This document shows, in pieces, positions 32,530 through 43,763 of a DNA stretch of 64,000 bases. Both the position numbers and the translations under genes were made by a program. Source of the stretch: Diploptera punctata (lineage: Eukaryota > Arthropoda > Insecta > Blattodea > Blaberidae). The notes below the pieces were generated by a model. That model was not told where the DNA came from, searched no databases, and saw nothing but the letters and a program-made list of their open reading frames with translations. The stretch covers positions 203,320 to 267,319 of the forward strand of contig JASPKZ010005706.1 in NCBI GenBank assembly GCA_030220185.1, given 5' to 3'. How positions within the stretch are numbered: position 1 is the first letter of the stretch; the number at the start of each line of letters is the position of its first letter.

Positions 32530-33420
32530 GTTTAGTCATCATCATCCAGGGATTAAGCCTGTTGGCTCGTTCCGGTTTCATGAAAGCTAGAATTGTTAAA
32601 ATTGTTCAGACCATCCTCTGTGTGGGCGACCAACATTTCTCCTTCCGCACGGTTTGTATTTTAGCAATAATTTTGTAAATCTTCCTTCTGGCATTCTATC
32701 AATATGTTCTTTCCAGTCGTTCCTATATTTAATTATTCGGTCTGTAAGTTTGAAAATATTTAGTTCCTTTCTTATATCTTCATTTCTTTTCTTATCCAGC
32801 AGAGTATATCCTGCTATATTTCTTAAAAATCGCATCTCAGCTGCTTCCAATCTTTGTTCTTGTCTTTTAGTGATCGTCCAACATTCTGATTCATAGATCA
32901 ATACAGGAACAGCCATTACTTTATAAAATTTAATTTTTGTTTCTTTTCTTGTGTTTTTAAGGGTTCTTTTAATAGTGCCACACATTAGATTAAATTTATT
33001 TATTTTGTCATTAATGTCTATAAATTGAAACCTAGATATTTAAAACTGTTCACCTGCTCTAAAATTGTATTATGAATTACTATTTTGCTCTTAAGGTATA
33101 ATGTCCTTTAAATGCTAAAATTTTAGTTTTAGTCTTGAAATTTTTAAATTGTAATTGGCACTTATTTTTTCCAAATTAAAAATAGCTCTTTGTAGATCAT
33201 CTTCTGAACTGGAAATCACTACTTGATCATCAGCAAATAATATTTATCCAACAATTTATTATTTATTTAAAAATGTTTATTTAAATTAATCTGCCACTTT
33301 AACATAACTTCATCTATATATACATTAAAAAGAGAAGGTGATAAAGGACACCCTTGTCTGACACCACGATTTATTGTTACCAGAGAAGGTTTAGTATAGT
33401 TTAAAAATTCGGATTTCATC
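32530..33420 (-). pseudogene. LINE 4 RT thumb and C-terminal part
   Basis: Read right to left. The RT remnant at 33380-33000 is badly decayed (a palm block near 33220 and GVRQGCPLSP-like codons near 33350). The open frame 32985-32596 gives FYKVMAVPVLIYESECWTIT, AAEMRFLRNIAGYTLLDKKR, NEDIRKELNIFKL and GRRNVGRPHRGW. The 3' tip has AACAGGCTTAATCCCTGG and GATGATGATGA. The same family as 6320-6665. Confidence 0.8.
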
Positions 33421-33493
33421 GGGAATCAAATCCGCTACCTTCTGGCTTGTAGTGTATTGCCTTAACCAATATCCTGCTATATTAAATTTACAT

Positions 33494-33798
33494 CCATCCA
33501 TAGTAATTCTGCCCGAGGGCAGGTCTTTCACTGCAATCATAGCATTTTCATGCTATGCTTTGTAGCTTTACTAGGGAATTATAGGTGTGGTAGCTTCCCG
33601 TGCTTTCCATACCGGTGAAGGATGATGATGACCGGATGATTTTCGGGGACCGTTGGGCCCTAAGCTTCTTGACATTTGTCTTACAGGTGAGGAAAAACCC
33701 CGAAAAAACCTCACCCAGGAGCCTGTCCCGACCGGGAATCGTACCCGGACCCCCTGCGTGACTAAGCAACACGCTACCACGAGACCACAGCGATGGAC
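33494..33798 (-). mobile_element. SINE B copy with 11-bp TSD
   Basis: TAAATTTACAT flanks it (33483-33493, 33799-33809). The body is diverged (CAGGAGCCTGTCCCGACC in place of the commoner AGAAAAACTGCCCCGACC), a subfamily shared with 43375-43672 and 61585-61890. Confidence 0.9.
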
Positions 33799-33832
33799 TA
33801 AATTTACATATAGGCTACTGTTGAAATATCGG

Positions 33833-34560
33833 CCGCGATGGACTAGTGATGTTCCTTGCCTCTGGTTCCGAGGGTCGCGGGTTCAAACCCGGCCGGGATC
33901 CATGGATTTTTTGGGATGGAAAAATCCGAGGAAAAAGTCCTCCGGGAATGATTTTAAGCCGAGGGTACCGAGTCTGAATATTTTCAGGCTCGTAAAAGAA
34001 CATTAAGTCTGAATAAGACAGGATAAAATAAGAAATTAATTCCTTTGGAAAGAAATTGTTACCACATCTCTTGTTAAGAGGATTGAAAATCAAACTCTTA
34101 AATGGTATGGCCATGTACAAAGAATGGAAAATGAAAGATGGACAATATATATATACCAATGGTCACTCCCTGGAAGAAATAAACGTAGCAGACCAAGATG
34201 GAAATGGAAAACTTGTATCAGAACTGTATTGGATGATAGGAATTTGGAAGAAGGAAATTGGAATGATAGAAATAAATGTAAACTGAAGATGGCAAACCTA
34301 TAAGTAGGGGAAAGCCGAAGAAGAAGAAGAAGAAGTCTGAATAAAGAGGCGTCTAAGCAGAATTTACCGACCATCTTCATCTTGTAATATCTTAGTTGAC
34401 TGCTTGATGTCTCATTGAGTCGGTATATTGACAGCATACCATTCATGACATCTTTAGGGATACGCGTAAGTAAATTAACTCGTTCTAGTAACTCCTAACA
34501 AAGGAGCAGCCAAGGCCCCAACATTGGGCTACTACGTCATTGTATAAAAGATAATAGAGT
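33833..34560 (+). mobile_element. SINE A copy 2, split by a LINE 3 fragment
   Basis: Head GATGGACTAGTGATGTTCC with the B box GGGTTCAAACCCGGCC. The body runs to 34016, then the LINE 3 fragment. The SINE resumes at 34333 (AAGAGGCGTCTAAGCAGAAT) and ends with TTGGGCTACTACGTCATTG. Confidence 0.85.
34017..34332 (+). mobile_element. LINE 3 fragment inside SINE A, 12-bp TSD
   Basis: A severely 5'-truncated copy that retains NQTLKWYGHVQRMENERW and the tip GGGGAAAGCCGAAGAAGAAG. AAGTCTGAATAA is repeated exactly at 34005-34016 and 34333-34344. It shows that LINE 3 was mobile after SINE A. Confidence 0.92.
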
Positions 34561-34718
34561 ATTATTGTGCCGAAAATTAAAATGGATGAAAGGTGAAATT
34601 AAAATACTGATGATAAAATAAGGTTTTATTTTAGACATGCTTTTTTATTTTTTATGCAATGTAAAATAAGGTTAAAAGATGCATGTTATGTTCCGTTGAG
34701 TATTATTCAAAATGAAAA

Positions 34719-35078
34719 TATAAAATTATGCAATATTTACCTAAAAGGTCCATCTCCTCAACTTTATTAGTTATTTTTCTGTATCCTTGAAGGACATCGT
34801 ATGTTAGATATTGAAAACACCCTGACAGTAATGCACAGATAAAATAATCCAGCGAAGATAAACGTACTCGAGGAGATGGAAATTTTGAAGGCAGTTAACA
34901 ATTACCATCTGATAAATGAAAACGAACCCAGTATGTGTAACCCCCTTTACCAGATCTTCAGTGAAACACCAGTTTTGAATCCTGCTGATGATGGGACTAG
35001 TCCCGAAATCGCTACAGATAAATAACTAATAAAGTTGAGGAGACGCAGCTTTTAGGTAAATATTCCATAATTTTATAC
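34719..35078 (+). mobile_element. Penelope-like 3' fragment flanked by inverted repeats
   Basis: Arms 34719-34783 and 35013-35078 are inverted copies with about five mismatches (CCTCAACTTTATTAGTTATT in the left arm). Between them, 34853-35023 reads VLEEMEILKAVNNYHLINEN then NPLYQIFSETPV. This resembles the end of the GIY-YIG endonuclease of Penelope-like elements (L-E-x-x-E-I...L-N-E...N-P-L). The assignment is tentative, since no RT is present. Confidence 0.45.
34985..35020 (+). ncRNA. Hammerhead-ribozyme-like core motif
   Basis: CTGATGA (34985-34991), then GGGAC-TA-GTCCC (stem II), then GAAA (35005-35008), then a 3-bp stem ATC/GAT closing on A at 35020. That is the order of a hammerhead core, known from Penelope-like elements. 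Against it, one extra T lies between CTGATGA and stem II, and no convincing stem I pairs the outer strands. Probably a degenerate relic if real. Confidence 0.3.
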
Positions 35079-35084
35079 TTTAAG

Positions 35085-35810
35085 ATTAAAAGAACTTAAA
35101 CGCGAAAAATGGCAAAATAATATAAATGCCATAAGGTTATGCATTTATAAAAAATCCAAAATATGCTAAATATGTTCAACATATTGAACACTTAGGGAAA
35201 GGCATATAAGTAAACATTTCTCAAAATAGTGACGATGTTTTTATCTAAGATACAAATGTATATATTATGTTGACGCTGCGAAATAACATTTCATCTTTAA
35301 ATGTGTATATTTTGTTGCTTTCTGATTCTTTTTTAATTCGAAAGGGGGTGTTAAATTTCCCAGCAGTACTTTTACACATCCCCCCTCTTAACATCTTGTT
35401 TCTAGTTTGCCCCACCTACCGTGGGTTAAAGGTGCTGTGTTGCCCTATTTCAGAGTACTCTGTTGCCAAATTGCGGCTTACAAGGGTCACAGTCATACAA
35501 TGTGTATTGATTTCTCTTGACAAGTCACGTAGTCTATCTTTGTCTCTTACACTCTTTGCTTCTATACATCGATTTGTATAGATATCCCTAGAATAATATT
35601 ACATGTGAGGATGTTTACTTTTTGTTTATTCTAATTTGTTGTTTATGGCTCACGTTACAATACATATTTAAAGACTTCTCACATCTTTTCAGTTGATACG
35701 GCCCCGGAAATATGTTGAAATGAAAAATACTTCCCCTATAGGTTTCTCTCCAATAAAACTTAAAATTAATTGGACGATGTTATGCTTAAACCGGTTAAGC
35801 GCCATTTTTA
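35085..35810. other. No gene recognised
   Basis: A 104-residue frame (35267-35581) shows no recognisable domain. Confidence 0.4.
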
Positions 35811-35814
35811 AAAA

Positions 35815-35935
35815 TTTTATCTCTGAGCAAATAAGGTAACTAAAAAATTATTTGGTCAAGTAACTCCTTACAAAGTAGAGGCTATGGCTCAGCAATGGGC
35901 TACGCCATTATAGGTAGATATATAGATAGATAGAG
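35815..35935 (+). mobile_element. SINE A 3' tip
   Basis: GAGCAAATAAGGTAACTAAA and GGCTATGGCTCAGCAATGGG correspond to the SINE A tail at 42970-43062. A short GATA-type repeat follows. Confidence 0.65.
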
Positions 35936-36013
35936 ATTTTGATGCAATCTGTTGCACAGGCTGATGAAGTACTGTAAGTATATGCACACTTTTAGCGTCA
36001 AAATCTTTCATAG

Positions 36014-36617
36014 TATATTACGATGCGAGGTTGGGAAGTGATTTTTACAGAATCGAGGAAAATGTTTTAAATTGAGCGATAGCGAGGTTTTTAATTTCCG
36101 AGATTCTGTAGAACACTTCACAAACGTGCGGTGTATATTTTTTGCGCGATGGTGTTTTCAAAATAATAAATAATAGTAAAATAATGATATCTTTGTTGGA
36201 AATATTTGCGTTCATTATAGACAATTGACAAACGTTAACAGTGTGGGTGATGTTTACTAGTTGAAACAACAGGAGGCCGTGAGACCATTTAGTGATAAAA
36301 TGGCGGCAAGTACGTATTTATTGTTTTATATGTTTCAGATAAAGTTCAGTTCATTTAAAATGTAGTGATTTGTTTCGTATAACGTATATTAATACTACCT
36401 TTTGAATATGTTTTGTATACACACTGTATGTTGTATACATAGAGGGCAGTGGTTTTACTTCCCACACGCGTGTTTGTAATATGAAATATTACAGGATAGT
36501 TATTTTTATTACAGTATAGTTATTTAGGTTGGCATCCCCGAAATGTAGGAAGTTGAACTTTCAGTCATGGTCACCATTGCTGTAAGTACGACAAAACGCA
36601 CTATTGCGCAAAAATAT
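36014..36617 (-). repeat. Element G, copy 3
   Basis: The only minus-strand copy and the least interrupted one. It runs from TATATTACGATGCGAGGTTG to ACAAAACGCACTATTGCGC. It includes the segment missing from copy 1 (GAGGTTTTTAATTTCCGAGA). Confidence 0.82.
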
Positions 36618-36934
36618 AGGTTTATTATTAAAGAAAAAATGTAAACACTATCAGTCCTATCAGAGATTTTATGTTTTGCAACAAACGGCTATGAAACCAG
36701 ATTATAAACGCTAATCTAAATTTTGCATCATGCAGTTAAGCGCTAAATGTTCCCGCTCTCAGATTGTTGATGCATTGCTGTCAAACTTGCAATGGCCATT
36801 ATTGTTAGTTTGGCGCTACAATACATAGTGAAGATTGACTTAAACTTTAAATGCATTTTTCTCGAATCTTACTTATAATGGCGCATATCCGGTTGGTGCA
36901 TAACGCCATCTAATTATACATTTACATATCAAAT

Positions 36935-37882
36935 CAATTGAGTGCCTCAGTTCCATAGGTGCCTAACGCACAATTAAAAAAATTGAGGCGGTGACGTGGG
37001 AAAGGTAGTAAGTCATAAAAAGCAAATTTTAGAGGGGAAGCAAAAAACAATTTTCCCAACATTAATTTTAATGTAGGCCTAATTTTGACACTACTAAACA
37101 AGACATTTTATTTGCAAAATTGTTATAAAATATCCATATTACCTTTACAAAATATATTTAAATTTAAAGGTGTCAAAATTGTTTTTTTTTTCTTCCCCTG
37201 TAAAATTTGCTTTTTATGACTTAGTACCTTTCCCATGTCAACGCCTCAATTATACCTTTCCCTGTAATTGAACTAGACATCATCTCTGTTAGAGCCACAT
37301 CTGCATATAACATTATGGATGAGTAAAATTAACACAAAAATCTTATAGGCAGATGCGGCTCTGACAGAGTTGATTATTTTTAGTGCAATTACAGGGACTA
37401 TTTAACTCATGCCCCAAATGGGAGTCAATGACCAATCACGTTTCAATGATTTCTGTTTTACAACCAATCAGAGTCGTGTTTCACGAAATATTTATCAGTG
37501 TTATAATTACCATATTAAAGAAAGTTCCTCCTTTTTAATATTCTGAAATAGTATGATCTAGTTGCAGTGATAAACAAAAGAAGCAGATGAAGCGTACCTA
37601 TCGTTTCTCATTTGTTTTCAAACATCGCCGTTTACATTAGATATATAAATATTTTAAAATAACTACAGTTAAATAATGATTTGTGAGTAAACAGCTTAAT
37701 TTTATTCGTTAAATAGTCCTAACAAATGCCACTCTTGATTTCCAAATTCTCTAGATAAATTCACTCCTCACTTCGTAAGTCGTGAATGTATCGATAATTT
37801 GGAAATCACTCGTGGCATTACTTATGAAAATCTTTTTTTTTTAATTGTGGGTTAGGCACCTATGGCTCTGAGGCATTCAATT
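36935..37882. mobile_element. Element of nested inverted repeats, 0.95 kb
   Basis: Outer arms 36935-36982 and 37832-37882 are inverted copies of about 48 bp with about four mismatches (ATAGGTGCCTAAC core). Inside are three further inverted repeats: 36981-37054 with 37176-37250, 37260-37308 with 37345-37396, and 37725-37748 with 37796-37819. No coding frame of note. A foldback-type or composite MITE is inferred. Confidence 0.75.
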
Positions 37883-37889
37883 GTGACTT

Positions 37890-38160
37890 GTTTTAAATAG
37901 TTTGTGCACGTTAATTAGTTTTCTTATGCCTTAAATTTTCATAAAGTTTGCGATCTCGTTTATGATTTTTATGAGGCCATTTAGAACAAGTGACTTGTTT
38001 CGGATAGGATATTAAAATAGTTCCGAACCATGTCGCAGACATGTAACAGTTAATTAATCCTAGGATATATGACAAAATTCTCAGCTGTAGGAGTTCAACA
38101 CCTGGTAGCCCAATTCGTAGGCTATCTTAATACAAAACATTAAATGCACCAAACAATAAT
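37890..38160. other. AT-rich spacer
   Basis: Nothing recognised. Confidence 0.4.
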
Positions 38161-38165
38161 TTGCA

Positions 38166-39257
38166 TTTTTGCGCGATAGTGCGTTTTGTCGTACTTACAG
38201 CAATGGTGATAATGATTGAAAGTTCAGCTTCCTACATTTCGGGGTTGCCAACCTAAATAACATACTGTAATAAAATAACTACACTGTAATACTATTATTC
38301 TATCAGTTATATTATATGGATGCGAAACATGGAACTCTTACTTTAAGGGAGCAAAGAAGAGTACGAGTATTTGAGAATAAAGTTCTTAGGAAAATGTTTG
38401 GACCAAAGAGAGATGAACCTTCTGGTGAATGGAAAAGACTGCATGACAGTGAATTACATGGTCTTTATAGGAAGCCAGATATTATAAGAACAGTTAAGTT
38501 TCGTAGACTGCGATGGACGGGACATGTGGCACGAATGGGGAATGAAAGACGTGCATGGAAGCTTCTTGTAGGAAAACCAGATGGGAAATGCCCAGTTGGT
38601 AGACCAAGAATGAGGTGGGAGAATAACATTAACTATAATTTGAGGGATGTAGATTATACAGGGGATGACTGGAAAACATTAGCTCAGGATACGGAATATA
38701 TGGAGAGCTTATGCCCGCGCGGCCATGAACCTATGGGTTCGATAGTGCTAGTGAGTTAGTTAGTTAGTTAGTAATATTACATATTACAAACTACGTGTGG
38801 GAAGTAAAATCACTGCCCTCTATGTAGCCTTTACTATGTACAACGTAGGCCTATATACAAAGAAATATCCAAAAAGTAGTGTTAATATGCATTATACGAA
38901 ACAAGTCACTGCATTTTAAATGAACTGAACTTTATTTGAAACAATATAAAACAATAATACGTACTTGTCACCATTGTATCACTGATTGGTGACAACCTCC
39001 TGTAGTTTCAACTAATAAACATTGTCCGCACTGTTAACGTTAGTCAGTTGTTTATAATGAATGCAAATATTTCCAACAAAGATATTATTTTACTATTATT
39101 TATTATTTTGATAACACCATCGCGCAAAAAGTAATATACAACGCAAGTTTGAGAAATGTTTTACAGAATCTCGGAGATTAAAAACCTCGCTATCTCTCTG
39201 TTTAAACATTTTCCTCGCTTCTGTAAAAACCACTTCCCAACCTCGCATCGTAATATA
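38166..39257 (+). repeat. Element G, copy 4, split by LINE 1
   Basis: TTGCGCGATAGTGCGTTTTG to CAACCTCGCATCGTAATATA with the complete internal block order. The LINE 1 at 38296-38770 lies at the same internal site region (ACTGTAATA...) that is continuous in the other copies. Confidence 0.85.
38296..38770 (+). mobile_element. LINE 1 3' fragment in element G
   Basis: Encodes LREQRRVRVFENKVLRKMFG, GLYRKPDIIRTVKFRRLRW and GRPRMRWENNINYN. The tail is (GTTA)n, a variant of the family (GTAA)n. A short TAATA is repeated on both sides, judged against the uninterrupted copies of element G. Confidence 0.88.
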
Positions 39258-39362
39258 CTATTGCTTATTGTTTTAAATAATATGCTAGTGTTAAAGAAAG
39301 TCATGTTTATCAAGTAGTGTGTTCAATAACGATCACTTTAAAGAAATTTGCCTTCAGGCTAA

Positions 39363-39600
39363 CCCCTGTCACTTTCGAACCCGACGATTCACGGCCACGG
39401 GAAACATAAGCTCACCATACAATCTATCCTGAGCTAATATTTTCCAATAGTTCCCTATATAATTCATCTCCCTCGTGTTTGTTATTCTCTCACCTCATTC
39501 TTGGCCTATCTACTGGTCACTTCATTTCTGATTTTCGTGTCCATTGCAAACTACCAGACTTCTCCTTCATAGTTTAACCTCTCACCTTATAGGTGCTTTT
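39363..39600 (-). mobile_element. LINE 1 3' fragment, diverged
   Basis: The inverse of the family 3' end: GTCACTTTCGAACCCGACG, then CCTCATTCTTGGCCTATC (inverse of the RPRMRW codons). Confidence 0.7.
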
Positions 39601-39819
39601 ACATGGCCACCATCGTCCTAGTCTGCAAGTGGCACGACCTGTCGGGAGAAGAATATTAAACTTTGTGTAATACGCATACATTTTTGCCACACATGGAAAT
39701 GGAGATCCTCTCCGAATGGGTGATCAGCCTCAATCTAGGGCCACTTCTGAGAAAACACAACATTAAGACAAAATACAACATTTACTCACACATTCATACT
39801 AAACATGATCATAATGATG

Positions 39820-39995
39820 ATTATGATGACCGTATGATGTTCGGGGACCATTTAGGCTCTAAGTTTCCTGACATTTTTCATACAGGTGAAGAAAAACCTC
39901 GGAAAAAAAATCAAACTGGAAACTTGTCCCGACTGGGGATCGAACCCGGGCCCGTTGAGTATAAGGCAGCGAAACTACCCCGAAACACAGCAGTG
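39820..39995 (-). mobile_element. SINE B-related copy, diverged
   Basis: TTCGGGGACCATTTAGGC, TACAGGTGAAGAAAAACC and GGGGATCGAACCCGGGCCCG follow the reversed SINE B order, with the 3' tail missing. Confidence 0.75.
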
Positions 39996-40074
39996 AACGA
40001 CTACGACACTTAATTGTTCTTATTACATTTAGTCTCCTAAAAGGTCGTGTAGCTCCCCGTTAAATTGTTTTTCC

Positions 40075-40400
40075 ATTCGTCTGTGTGTTCATCTTTCTTT
40101 AGTCCAAATATTTATTCTCAAATACTCTTACCTCTCTCCTCTCTTAAAGTAAGAGATATTTCACAACCATGTACGGGTAATAACTGGAAGAATCGCCGTT
40201 TTATATATTTAACATTTTTGAGAGAATTTGGGACGAAAGGATTCCTTATAACGCATAATAATATGCGTTCCTCTAGTTGAGCTTGTATTTGTTTAATTCT
40301 TGTTTGCACCTCATTCCTGTTTGTAATTATTACTGTTCCTAGGTATTTGAATTCCCCCACTTCTTCATTATTTCCTCATTTATTAAGTGTCCATTCCCAT
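40075..40400 (-). mobile_element. LINE 1 internal fragment, diverged
   Basis: The inverse covers LREERG, then FKYLGTVIITNRNE (frame 40360-40118, 80 residues). It lies upstream in the LINE 1 protein relative to 39363-39600, so the two may be remnants of one minus-strand insertion separated by a SINE. Confidence 0.7.
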
Positions 40401-40454
40401 TTAAAACAGGCTGAAACTCTCTTGTGTTATGATACAGATTGAAGAAGGAGATAT

Positions 40455-41175
40455 TATGAAAATTAGATTGTATATGAATGGGGACTGAATATAAATTTAC
40501 AGAAAACAGAATATATGTGTTTGGGAAAGGATGAGGATGACCTCATACTTGAAACAGGGAAATTTAAAAAAAAATGTGTATTTTTTAATAACTTGGGTCA
40601 ATAATTACAAGTTCAGGTACCTGTGAGTGAGATGTACAGACTAAAATTGCAATGGCAAAAAATGCAACTAAGACATTACATGGAATAATTTGGAACAAAA
40701 ATATTACAAAAGAAACTAAAATGAAAATTTATAAGAGCATAATACAGAATATTTTGTCATATGGTAGTAAACTTTCGTCTTTGACGGAATTACAAAAGAA
40801 TAAAATTAGAACAGTTGAATTTGATTATTTTAGAAGAAGCCTCCAAAAAACAAGACAGGATAAAATAAGAAATGAATTCCTTTGGAGAGAAATGAATGTC
40901 ACCACATCTGTTGTTAAGAGGATTGAAAATCAAACGCTTAAATGGTATGACCATGTACAAAGAATGGAAAATGAAAGATGGCCAAAAAATAGATATACCA
41001 ATGGTCACCCCCTGGAAAAAATAAACGTGGCAGACCAAGATGGAAATGGAAAACGTACGTCAGAACTATAATGGATGATAGGAATTTGGAAGAGGGAGAT
41101 TGGAATGATAGAGATAAATGGAAACTGAAGTCGGCAAACCTATAAGTGGGGGAAAGCCGAAGAAGAAGAAGAAGA
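40455..41175 (+). pseudogene. LINE 3 C-terminal part and 3' end
   Basis: The frame 40652-41071 parallels the 28.9 kb copy: SKLSSLTELQKNKIRTVEFD, QDKIRNEFLWREMN and NQTLKWYDHVQRMENERWP. The RT palm is gone upstream. Frame is lost at about 41010, so GRPRW is read in another frame. The tip is GGGGGAAAGCCGAAGAAGAA. Confidence 0.82.
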
Positions 41176-42000
41176 TTGTATATTGTTTTTAACGCCTTTG
41201 GAAAAATCTATAGCGTATATATATCCAACCTTAAAATCGAGTAGAATCGAAACTTTTTGTTAATCGCAAAAAAAATCGATGATAACATATGTTCGATATT
41301 TAATTTCATCCTGACATCTCTCAGAATGCAGGTGCATTTAAATAAAAAATATTGATTTTTTTAGAGAATGTGATATTGAGACCATGTTCCATAACCTAAT
41401 TATGTCAATCCAATGTACAAAATACACGCAATTCACCAAGTGCCGCTATGCGCCTTGTTCCCCTATCTCCAGGCAAATCGAAAATCGTGCATTTCATTTC
41501 ACATTTTCGTATTTTTCCATTTAACATGTGTGTGTGGAGAGAGGTTATCTGTTACGCTTTTAAATTTGTTTTAGTAAGCTAAAGGATGATATCGCCTTCA
41601 TTGAGAGGCACATAGATAGGTGCATGGTTGAGATTAATGTTTTATGCCTTAGTTGGTGTGTAAATAATGTAGACATCTATGTATTTGTTTGTTTATTCAT
41701 ATAGGTAGATAGTTTTCTATTGTCAAAACCGTAGTACAATGTATGACAACATCAATTAGTAATATTGATTACTGTGGTGTCTCAGCCAGTCAATTCTGAA
41801 ATATTCATGTACACTGTAAAGAGGGTTCAAAATCGATACACTGATTTAATTGATATTTTGAATTTTTGAACAAGATTCTTTATACGATCTGGAAGACTAC
41901 TGAACATATTCGTGGATACCACCTCCTAATTATCCTGAGATTTACATTTATTTAAATATATGTATTGTTATTATTCCTCTGTGATAGTTATGAAGAGATA
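41176..42000. other. AT-rich, no gene recognised
   Basis: Nothing recognised on either strand. Confidence 0.4.
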
Positions 42001-42004
42001 TACA

Positions 42005-42262
42005 ACACTACAAGCCGGAAGGTCGAGGGTTCGAGTCCCGGTGGGGTCAGGATTTTTAAACTCACCCAAACCTTCTGGCAGCACTGTGGCCCTGGGTTCG
42101 AATCAGCCCATAACCGGAATGAGTACCAGACGCTTGTTCTGAGGGTAAAGGCGGCCGTCACGCAGGACTGACAACCCGGCTGACATCAAGTGCCGATTGT
42201 CCAGAAAAGTGGGAGCCTTAACCTCCTTCTACCCTAAGAGCCTCCTGAGGCCTGTAATAGGA
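42005..42262 (+). mobile_element. SINE F copy
   Basis: The T-arm/B-box-like GGGTTCGAGTCCCGG is near the left, with a second GGGTTCGAATCAGCCC inside. The body has GGGTAAAGGCGGCCGTCAC and CAGGACTGACAACCCGGC. A partial inverse copy is at 32360-32475. Confidence 0.72.
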
Positions 42263-42670
42263 TCACTTTATCTTTATATTTGTATAAATTCTTATAGCCT
42301 ATAGCCTATGCACTTACGGCTAAACAGCCCTGTTTGCAATGTAATTCTAAATATATGCACACTACACGTATGTCCACTTTTTTTTTTTTTTTTCAAAAGG
42401 TGTCAAATATTCACTATTATTACTATGATTTGTCTAGTTATCCTAATAGTATTTACTTATTGTTGAAACACAACACGAATATTAAATTACTACATTAAGC
42501 TATATTTTAATGATTAAAAGTGTATTTACATCAGTACACGTTAATTAATGTATTTATTTAACACTGAGACTGGTAATAATTAACATATAAGTTCATATCG
42601 GATTATATATCTTCGATTAGTATTCAAGAGCTTGAACATAGTGATGTGTTTTCTGTAGATTTTTTTCTTA
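42263..42670. other. AT-rich spacer
   Basis: Includes a T-run near 42380; otherwise nothing recognised. Confidence 0.4.
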
Positions 42671-42676
42671 ATATTG

Positions 42677-43062
42677 TCCGCGGTGGACTAGTGGTTATGC
42701 TCCTTGCCTCTGGTTCCGATGATCGCGGGTTCAAACCCGGCCGCGTTCGATGGATTTTTTTAGGATGAAAAAATCCAATGAGCAAGTCCTCCGGGAGGGA
42801 CTTTAAGCCGTGGGTCCAGAGTCTGAAGATTTTCAGGCTCGTAAAAAATCCTTAAGCCAGAAAAAATAGGCCTGTAAGCAAAATTTACCGAGCTCAAACA
42901 TCCAAGTAATATCTTAGTTGCCTGCTAGATGTCTCATTGAGTCGGTGTGCTGACCGCATGCTACTCGTGAGATCTTTGGACAAATAAGGTAATTAAAATT
43001 AACTTGGTCTATTATTTTCTGACAGAGGAGAGGCTATGCTCAATAATGGGCTGCGCCATTAA
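42677..43062 (+). mobile_element. SINE A copy 3, most complete
   Basis: GCGGTGGACTAGTGGTTATG (A box) and GGGTTCAAACCCGGCC (B box) are intact. The body and tail run to CAATAATGGGCTGCGCCATT, about 385 bp. It is the reference for SINE A. Confidence 0.85.
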
Positions 43063-43254
43063 TCACTCATACTCTAGGGACTTACATGCTAATATCCTGG
43101 GAAAATCTCCTGCAGACAGGGAGCAATTTAGTTATTTGTAAATACACGGGCTTATATTTTAATTATATGAAATGATAATGATGAAATGGTTCTTTTTAAT
43201 GAAAATCCATTCGAGGATTTGCTTCACGAAAGAGGAATACTATGAAAAAATCCA

Positions 43255-43335
43255 CATTACTCGGATTTAAACCCGGATCCTTCCAAATATGAGTCTAAAA
43301 CACTAACATGTAATCCAACTCACTCGGAAAAATAA
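43255..43335 (-). mobile_element. tRNA-like SINE head fragment
   Basis: ACTCGGATTTAAACCCGGATCC resembles an inverse B-box arm. No full cloverleaf or known body. Confidence 0.35.
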
Positions 43336-43374
43336 AAATTATATACTGAACAGATTAATGGATCAAGCTTTATA

Positions 43375-43672
43375 TCCATCCATAGTAATTATGCCCGAGG
43401 GCAGGTCTTTCACTGCAATCATAGCATTTTCATGCTATGCTTTGCAGCTTTACTAGGGAATTATAGATGTGGTAGCTTCCTTTTGCTTTCCACACCGGTG
43501 AAGCATGATAATGAAAAGGATGATGACGGCCGGATGATTTCCGGGGACCGTTGGGCCCTAAAACCCCGAAGAAAACCTCACCCAGGAGCCTGTCCCGACC
43601 GGGAATCGAACCCGGGATCGCTGCGTGACAAGGCAGCACTATACCTCGAGACCACAGCGGTACAGGCCTAAT
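43375..43672 (-). mobile_element. SINE B copy
   Basis: CATCCATAGTAATTATGCCC at the left and the inverse B box (GGGAATCGAACCCGGG) and A box (ATACCTCGAGACCACAG) at the right. An internal deletion of about 35 bp removes the TGACATTTGTCTTACAGG block. Confidence 0.88.
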
Positions 43673-43763
43673 ATTCTAATGTTTCGGAAATCTGTTGTAA
43701 TATAGTCTATTTGTTGGACTCATTGAAAATGATTGACTGAATTTATGTATGGAATCTATCTAA

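Noticed and set aside
34985..35020. Calling a functional hammerhead ribozyme
   Set aside because: An extra base precedes stem II and stem I is not evident. Kept only as a low-confidence motif.
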